NCBI GenBank assembly: GCA_035578155.1
Contig: JAPWDM010000048.1
Coordinates: 512,501 to 576,500 of the forward strand
Reading direction: 5' to 3'
DNA from: Brachynemurus nebulosus
Taxonomy: Eukaryota > Arthropoda > Insecta > Neuroptera > Myrmeleontidae
DNA: 64,000 bases
Shown: piece after piece, positions 58,371 through 64,000 of the stretch
How the letters are laid out: each line of letters starts with the position of its first letter
How positions within the stretch are numbered: position 1 is the first letter of the stretch
Position numbers and translations under genes: made by a program
Notes under the pieces: generated by a model
Seen by the model: only the letters and a program-made list of their open reading frames with translations
What the model was told of the DNA's origin: nothing
Databases searched by the model: none

Positions 58371-61300
58371 GTAAGTACAACTCACTATAACGTTATTTAG
58401 TTTGTATTTCGGTCAATTCGGTACTACTGTTTTTATTTCGAAATAATTCCAAATAAAAATTATAGCTGAGGGCCCTTTTACACATTGATCAGTGCAGGTG
58501 CGAATACTTGCTACGAGCACGTATAGGATTATGTTGAGACACATCAAAACCGGTACCTAAACTTGATTCTATGTCAAACCAAACTTGCACTAATCAGTGC
58601 ATAAGCAGGTCATAAAGCAGGAACTGTTTTGTGGGTCTAAAAAGAATACTATAAGAAAAACTTGTATATATGTTACTGATATTTTTCCCTTAAATAATTT
58701 TTCTAAACTCACGGACCTTATAAAATAAAAAAACAATTTTTTACTTTACTAATACCACTTTATTTAGAGTTTTAATTGTCTGTGACATGTTTCGGCCCAT
58801 ATGGCCATTGACGAACAGTAAAAAAGTAAAAAATTGTCTTTTTATTTTAAAATAGAATACCATAAAGTAACGCTCAAATCTATCAGATATATCACGGACA
58901 TTATATTAAGAACAGTTTTTTTCTTAGGCACAAATTGATTGGGAAAATGTTAGGCATATGGATAATTTCGTCCCAATTCCTGGAATGGTCCGTGGACGCA
59001 TTGGTGGTAGAATTGTCGGTGGTGAAGTAGCGAAACCTGGCCAGTTTCCTCATCAGGTAGTCGATATATCAATCTCTTAGGTTCTGGTCGATATATCAAT
59101 CTCTTTGGTTCAATCATTCTATCCAGTTTTACTAAAAAGTATTAAACCTTTTTAGGTTGGTTTATTTCTACAACAAGGTAATCAACAATTTTTCTGTGGT
59201 GGATCTTTAATTTCAACTGGTTACGTCCTAACAGCAGCTCACTGCGCTGATGGGTAAGGATATATTAATAATAATATATACTTAAATAAAATAATAAAAA
59301 AAAAATAATTAATTTAATTATTGTAGAGTTTCAAATTTCACGGTTGTGCTTGGCGCTCAAAACATTCGTGATTCATCTGAATCAGGACGTGTCGAAGTGT
59401 ATACAAAAAAAGCTGTTGTACATCCAGATTGGGATTCCAGCAAAGTTCTTAATGACATTGCAATTATTGAATTGCCACAACGTGTAAAATTAACAGGTAA
59501 ACTTTAATAATTATAGAGAGTAAAAATTGATTGTGCTTTTAATTTGTTTATATTTTTCAATATACATATACAGTAGCTTTCAAAGAAAGATTAAAAGATA
59601 TACACTCTATGAAGAAACAGAAATATATATAAGAGGAGATACTTAATTTTTTTTCAGACCGAATTCAGACCATCCGTTTACCTGCTAAATCACACCGAAA
59701 TCAATTATATGCTAACGCTGATTCAATAATCAGCGGCTGGGGGAGAGACAGTGACTGTAAGTATTTTAAATTTTGACTTGAACTCAAAATAGGGGCATAG
59801 AATTTCCGTGCAGTGTAAAGAAGTATGGCGGCAGTTCATTCACTCACTTCTTCTAATAGTGATTTATTTTGTGAAACACTACGAAATAGATAAATTCTAC
59901 TTAAAGAACTGGTAGACGATATCGTCAAAATTTCGATCAACTTGTCAGTACTCAGTAATAAAATAAATATTTTATTTTGCAAAATGTCACTATATTAATA
60001 AAAACTTGGGACAATTATTTTTGAACATTTTCAAAGTGCACATTTTACTAAATACGTGCCAAAAATTTTATCTATCTATATCCTACCGAAGAGGGGCGGG
60101 GAGTAGCAGATAATGGGAAAGTGGTGGGGATAAAAAAAGTGAACGAGTTTAAAATCAAGAACATCAAATTTACGTATACAGGATATAGTCGCGTCAATGA
60201 ATACATAAAAAAGGCAATCTTCGGAAGTCCTCAGAAACAGCTCCGATTTTGATGATTTTTTTTTAAATTTTTGTTTTTCTATATTATTCAAAATCAGAAA
60301 CCTTTCAGAGGGGGGAAATAATTATTTATATTGTTTAGGGGGGACCACTAGTGTATGACCGCCTGAAAAAAGGTAATTTTTGGGAATTTTTTTAAAGGAA
60401 ACTACTGTATGGAATGTTTTAATATTTTAAGAATATATTCGCTGATATATAATAAATTCATGATAAAATTTTTGGACCAAAAAATTGAAAATTCAGTGAG
60501 TTATTCGCGATCTCCCAAGGCTACAAAAAAAAAAAAGTTCCGCTACTGCTACAGTGGTAGCGATAGTCGCGTCAATAAATGTTTTTCCTGGGAAGTCCTC
60601 GGAAACAGCTCCGATTTTGATAATTTTTTTTTTAAATTTTTGTTTTTTTATATTATTTAAAATCACAAACCTTTCAGAGGGTGGAAATAATTATTTATAT
60701 TGTTTAAAAAATATATATTCTTTTTATGTAGGAAATTTTTTTTGTTGCATAACGAAAGATTAAAACTATTATTTGTAATAAACTTGATCATTCTTCTATG
60801 AAATAGAATTAATTTTCAAATATATTATTTTTAATTTATTTTTTATTTATTTATTTATATTATTTTTAATTTTTGTTTTTATTTTTTATTTTTATTTTTT
60901 TATTTTTTTTTATTTTTTTTATCAAGTATTACATGCGCTTTTGTTCAACAATATAATTTTTTGTCGTTAACTGCCCGAAAACTACACATAGGATCTGGTT
61001 AAAGTTTTCGTTGGTTATTACTTATACAATAGGCAACAAACCGCCATGCCAGCAGAAAATACACGATTGGTCGTTTTCCTGAAAATTGACCTCGAATCAA
61101 GTATTATATGCGCTTTTGTTAAACAATAAAATTTTTTGCTGTCAATTGCCCAAAAACGCGCATAAGATCTGGTTAAAATTTTCGCTGGTTATTACTAATA
61201 TAATAGGCAAAAAACCGCCATGCCAGCAGAATATACACGGCTGGTCGTTTTCGCGGAAATTGACCTCGAATCAAGTATTACATGCGGTTTTGTTCAACAA

Positions 61301-64000
61301 TATAATTTTTTGCCGTTAATTGCCCGAAAACGACACATAGGATCTGGTTAAAGTTTTCGCTGGTTATTACTAATACAATAGGCAACAAACCGCCGTGTCA
61401 GCAGAAAATACACGGGTGGTCGTTTTCCTGAAAATTGACCTCGAATCAAGTATTATATGCGCTTTTGTTCAACAATATAATTTTTTACCGTTAACTGCCC
61501 GAAAACTACACATAGGATTTGGTTAAAGTTTTCGCTAGTATTACTAATACAATAGGCAACAAACCGCCATGCCAGCAGAAAATACACGGGTGGTCGTTCA
61601 TAGCACGGGCAACACCTTCTAATTTAATAGGCTTTTTGGTTTTTTTGATTTCAGACACTTGGGAGATCGCGAATAACTCACTGAATTTTCAATTTTTTGG
61701 TCCAAAAATTTTATCATGAATTTACTATATATCAGCGAATATATCCTTAAAATATTAAAATATTCCATACAGCAGTTTCCTTTAACCGCCTTTTTTCAGG
61801 CGGTCATACACTAGTGGTCCCCCTTAAACAATATAAATAATTATTTCCTCCCTCTGAAAGGTTTCTGATTTTAAATAATACTTATAAAAAAACAAAAATT
61901 AAAAAAAAAGAAGTCATCAAAATCGGAGCTTTTTCTGAGGACTTCCGAGGAAAAACCATTATTGACGCGACTAATAAAAAGCAAGCAGGTAGAAAGACAG
62001 TATCTAGAAGAGGTTGACAAATAATAAAAATTGAAATAGGAAAATAAGAACAAAAATTTTTGAGTAAGTACAGTCGTATACGAAAATGTTGCAAGCGATA
62101 TTTTTCAAAATAAAATAGTTGTTTTAATATTTACAAATAAGAAACAGTATAAAGTGGTGTTTAAATCGATTAAAATTCTTATTTCATTTTGGATAATTCA
62201 CCATCAGAAGTACCTGCTCGGTTTTAGAAGCTTAGGTTTTAGAAGCCACCACTTAATACTGTTTCTTATTTGTAAATATTAAAACAACTATTTTATTTTG
62301 AAAAATATCGCTTGCAACATTTTCGTATACGACTGTACTTACTCAAAAATGTTTGTTCTTATTTTCCTATTTCAATTTTTATTATTTGTCAACCTCTTCT
62401 AGATACTGTCTTTCTACCTGCTTGCTTTTTATTAGTCGCGTCAATAAAGGTTTTTCCTCGGAAGTCCTCAGAAACAGCTCCGATTTTGATGATTTTTTTT
62501 TTTTAGTGGTAAAATCAGAACACTCAAATAATGTTGAAATAAATACTATTAAATAATATCTGCTACATATTTTAATTAATGAGAGCATCGAGCTTTTCAA
62601 TTAATGAAAAAATAATCAAAAATGGTTGGATGTTTCACATACCCAACGATTGATTTTTATTTAATACTTGAACCACGCTAGGTGCCAGGAGCTACATTCT
62701 GTGCCTGTGACACCATGTGCTAGAAAATTTTACTATCCCTCTTATTAAATTGAGAGATGTCTTGAAAGTACTGAAGAAATTGATTCTTCATAAACTGCGT
62801 TCACAATTTATTAATAACTAGCAGTACCCGTAATAAAAAGTATCCTAAATGTTGTCGCAGATAATAAGTTATCACCACACCAAATTTCATCAAAATCCAT
62901 TCAATAGTTTTTGTGTAATGTGTGCACATCCGCAAAATAGTTTTTTCTCTTTTCCCGTGGGAATGAGACATTTTCCCGGAGTAAATAGTATCTTGGATGT
63001 TGACCCAAGCAATAACTTATCACCATACCAAATTTCATCAAAATCCGTTCAATAGTTTTGTGTAATGTGTGCACATGCTCAGAATAGTTTTCCATTTTCC
63101 CGTAGCGATCTGACATTTTCCCGGAGTAAAAAGTATCGTTGATGTTGACCCAGCTAATAAGTTATCGCCACACCAAATTTTATCAAAATCCGCCCAATAG
63201 TTTTTGCATAATGTGTGCACATGCTCACAAGGGTTTTTCAATTTTCCCGTGGGAATGAGAAACTTTCCCAGAATAAAAAGTATCCTAGATGCTGATCCAG
63301 GTAATAAGTTATCATCATACCAAATTTCATTAAAATCCGTCCAGTAGTTTTAGCGTGATACGTGAACAGACAGACAGACAGACAGACAAAAATTTTAAAA
63401 ATTGCTGTTTTGATATCTACCTCGATAACTATTTACAGTACCAGTACAATTTTCAAAAAATATTCAATGTACAGAAACGGTCTCGTTACAGTTTAATTAT
63501 ATGTATAGATTTTCCAAACTATTTTACAATAATACTGTGTGATATTACCAAAACATACCCTTTTCATTTTTTCTTTCATTTTAAGTAATAGAATTAATGA
63601 AATATTATTGCATTCATATTATTACTTAAAATAAACAAAATAGAATAAGAATAACAGGAAACGCAAATACCTATAAATGTTAAAGAGGAAAAATTGAGGT
63701 AAAATGTCTATAATTTCTACCGCCGCCGCTGTTTTAAGGTTGCCCCACTGTCATTTTATTAATCGTCAAGTTGACTCTACACGAAATATGAAGCGTTTCA
63801 CAAAAGGCACCTTTGCTATAAGGCTCCGACAAGCATTATATGTATAAACATGAAACAGAAAAGTAAACTAACTAAAACTGAAGCTTAACACGTTATTTTT
63901 AAAATATCCAAAATCTATGAATAAATGATTCTATGATAAGTAAATATTTACAAGTGTATATTTTGGTATGTTTTAGCTGCAAGCAGTATAAGCCCAGTTT
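58323..64000 (+). CDS. Chymotrypsin-like S1A serine protease, 3' end beyond window
   Basis: Secreted trypsin-fold endopeptidase precursor, probably digestive. Six exons are visible: 58323-58370, 58928-59056, 59156-59253, 59327-59496, 59658-59756 and 63977-64000; all introns are GT-AG and phases match (0, 0, 2, 1, 1). The first 189 residues can be read: hydrophobic signal peptide (about 1-18), short propeptide, activation cleavage Arg44-Ile45 in RIVGG, Cys73 and Cys89 of the first disulfide, catalytic His88 in LTAAHC, catalytic Asp135 in NDIAI, and the SGWGR motif at 174-178. The ISPV run at the window edge is what insect chymotrypsins carry just after that motif. The catalytic serine (GDSGGP) and the primary specificity residue would lie about 50-60 residues further on, outside the window, so chymotrypsin rather than trypsin specificity is inferred from overall resemblance only. 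No frameshift or stop is seen in the visible part. Confidence 0.93.
58700..58915 (+). repeat. Dispersed repeat in protease intron 1
   Basis: The right half (ATACCATAAAGTAAC, then CTCAAATCTAT) is nearly identical to 32889-32918, which marks this as an interspersed repeat. The left half has the motif GACATGTTTCGGCCC. Flanks 58735-58755 and 58822-58848 are imperfect inverted copies (ATTTTTTACTTT), so it may be a small foldback. Confidence 0.5.
58928..59056 (+). CDS. Protease exon 2: propeptide and activation site
   Basis: Forty-three codons after a TTCTTAG acceptor. It holds the propeptide and the mature N terminus (RIVGGEVAKPGQFPHQ). The sequence before the cut is itself RIGGR, so there are two tryptic-looking sites four residues apart (Arg40 and Arg44); only Ile45-Val-Gly-Gly fits the conserved mature N terminus. 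The donor is CAG|GTAGTC, weaker than the others. Confidence 0.92.
59057..59110 (+). repeat. Short tandem duplication in intron 2
   Basis: The 27-base segment starting GTCGATATATCAATCTC is present twice head to tail (59059 and 59086) with one difference. It makes up about half of the 99-bp intron and does not touch the splice sites. Confidence 0.7.
59156..59253 (+). CDS. Protease exon 3: catalytic histidine
   Basis: Encodes VGLFLQ... CGGSLIS ... VLTAAHCADG: the conserved Cys-Gly-Gly-Ser-Leu-Ile block and the His of the catalytic triad (His88). It ends in phase 2 at TGG|GTAAGG. Intron 2 before it is 99 bp, intron 3 after it 73 bp. Confidence 0.93.
59327..59496 (+). CDS. Protease exon 4: catalytic aspartate
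   Basis: Follows a TTGTAG acceptor. Encodes the V-x-LGAQNI block, the HPDWD segment and LNDIAIIELP with catalytic Asp135. It ends in phase 1 at ACAG|GTAAAC. Spacing from His88 to Asp135 (47 residues) is normal for S1A enzymes. Confidence 0.92.
59658..59756 (+). CDS. Protease exon 5: SGWG region
   Basis: Preceded by a T-rich tract and CAG. Encodes IRLPAKS ... ISGWGRDSD and ends in phase 1 at GACT|GTAAGT. Intron 4 before it is 161 bp; intron 5 after it is about 4.2 kb and packed with transposon sequence. Confidence 0.9.
60187..60338 (+). repeat. GTCGCGTCAAT repeat, copy 1 of 4
   Basis: AGTCGCGTCAATGAA through GGAAGTCCTCAGAAACAGCT and a T-rich tract to AATAATTATTTATATTG. Further copies: 60564-60715 (+), 61824-61974 (-) and 62436-62506 (+). 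Copies 1 and 3 flank the TTAA element as inverted arms. Confidence 0.75.
60339..61823. mobile_element. TTAA-type element with 35-bp perfect TIRs
   Basis: Termini begin GGGGGACCACTAGTGTATGA and match perfectly for about 35 bp. Right flank TTAA (61824-61827), left flank TTAG (one change). 1485 bp. Inside are an extra copy of the GTCGCGTCAATAAA repeat (60566) and a 175-bp tandem array. Related to the 19.6-kb element. It lies in intron 5 of the protease gene. Confidence 0.75.
60921..61600 (+). repeat. 175-bp tandem array, about four units
   Basis: Units start TCAAGTATTA(C/T)ATGCG at about 60922, 61097, 61273 and 61447. Each holds AACTGCCCGAAAAC-like, GGATCTGGTTAAAG and CCGCCATGCCAGCAGAAAA blocks. 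The array is confined to the TTAA element, so it is probably internal expansion. Confidence 0.8.
61908..62505. repeat. Palindrome in protease intron 5
   Basis: About 280-bp arms (61908-62190, 62225-62505) pair about centre 62207. The outer part is the GTCGCGTCAATAA ... CTCCGATTTTGATGA repeat, the inner part GAAACAGTATAAAGTGGTG. Spacer about 35 bp. Confidence 0.8.
62818..63400 (+). repeat. Arthropod-type interspersed repeat, four sub-units
   Basis: Starts CTAGCAGTACCCG. Four units of about 150 bp hold TAATAAGTTATCACCA, CCAAATTTCATCAAAATCC, AATAGTTTTTGTGTAATGTG and TTTTCCCGTGGGAATGAG, and the block ends in a (CAGA)n tract. An inverted, shorter relative is at 45940-46395. Confidence 0.75.
63977..64000 (+). 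CDS. Protease exon 6, start only
   Basis: The last 24 bases follow a TTTTAG acceptor. Joined to the phase-1 end of exon 5 they read S-ASSISPV, continuing GWGRDSD as expected for insect chymotrypsins (SSISP after the GWG motif). This is the only in-phase match to the family that I found downstream of exon 5. The rest of the exon is outside the window. Confidence 0.82.

Larger units (their letters stand above)
59757..63976 (+). other. Protease intron 5, filled with nested repeats
   Basis: About 4.2 kb. From left to right: roughly 430 bp with nothing recognised, an inverted-repeat arm (60187-60338), a TTAA-flanked element (60339-61823), the opposite arm (61824-61974), a palindrome (61908-62505), about 300 bp unassigned, a degenerate interspersed-repeat block (62818-63400), and about 570 bp of plain AT-rich DNA before the acceptor. 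The other four introns are 557, 99, 73 and 161 bp. Confidence 0.8.

Noticed and set aside
60921..61600. CRISPR-like array
   Set aside because: Units are 175 bp and nearly identical throughout, with no short repeat/unique spacer alternation, and the genome is eukaryotic.
53301..63600. Helitron or LINE assignment for the (CAGA)n-ending repeats
   Set aside because: They belong to a class common in arthropods, but I see no reverse transcriptase, Rep/helicase, or defined end hairpin, so I left the class open.

Overview
This is a eukaryotic window: about 70-75% A+T by eye, spliced coding sequence, no operons, many TA microsatellites and several layers of DNA transposons. The one gene I recognise is a secreted chymotrypsin-like S1A serine protease of insect type. 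It has a signal peptide, an RIVGG activation site, TAAHC and NDIAI catalytic motifs, and small exons with GT-AG introns. An insect is the best reading. A degenerate TTAGG-type array (the arthropod telomere pentamer) and the repeat styles fit this, but I cannot fix the order or species.

Layout. 1-6.6 kb: AT-rich DNA with degenerate tandem and dispersed repeats. 7.0-8.7 kb: a long foldback element with tandem-repeat arms, next to the longest uninterrupted reading frame (167 codons, unrecognised). 12.8-14.6 kb: the second real coding signal, a frameshifted minus-strand gene for an acidic protein, with a TATA box and two TGACGTCA sites upstream, then short tandem repeats and the TTAGG-like array. 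18-23 kb: a hAT-type element, a TTAA-flanked element and a pogo-like element that keeps scraps of its transposase. 23.6-34.2 kb: a 120-bp satellite array, a cluster of TATCGATA palindromes, several copies of one repeat family (X) that carries TA microsatellites, and a second foldback. 35.8-39.7 kb: a hAT-like element hosting a Tc1/mariner-type MITE, and a 175-bp hAT MITE with a perfect 8-bp duplication. 40.8-43.3 kb: a TA tract split by a TIR element. 43.7-55.8 kb: pogo/TA-type elements, a foldback hosting a piggyBac-like TTAA insertion, and a palindromic TTAA element. 58.3-64.0 kb: the protease gene, whose last visible intron (4.2 kb) is filled with nested repeats and whose sixth exon runs off the window end.

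There is little gene interaction to describe: one digestive-type protease, one decayed gene, and otherwise non-autonomous DNA transposons (TA-duplicating pogo/mariner types, TTAA-duplicating types, hAT types, foldbacks) inserted into each other. No intact transposase or reverse transcriptase, rRNA, complete tRNA or CRISPR was seen. All alignments are by eye, so element edges supported by a target-site duplication are firm and the others are approximate.
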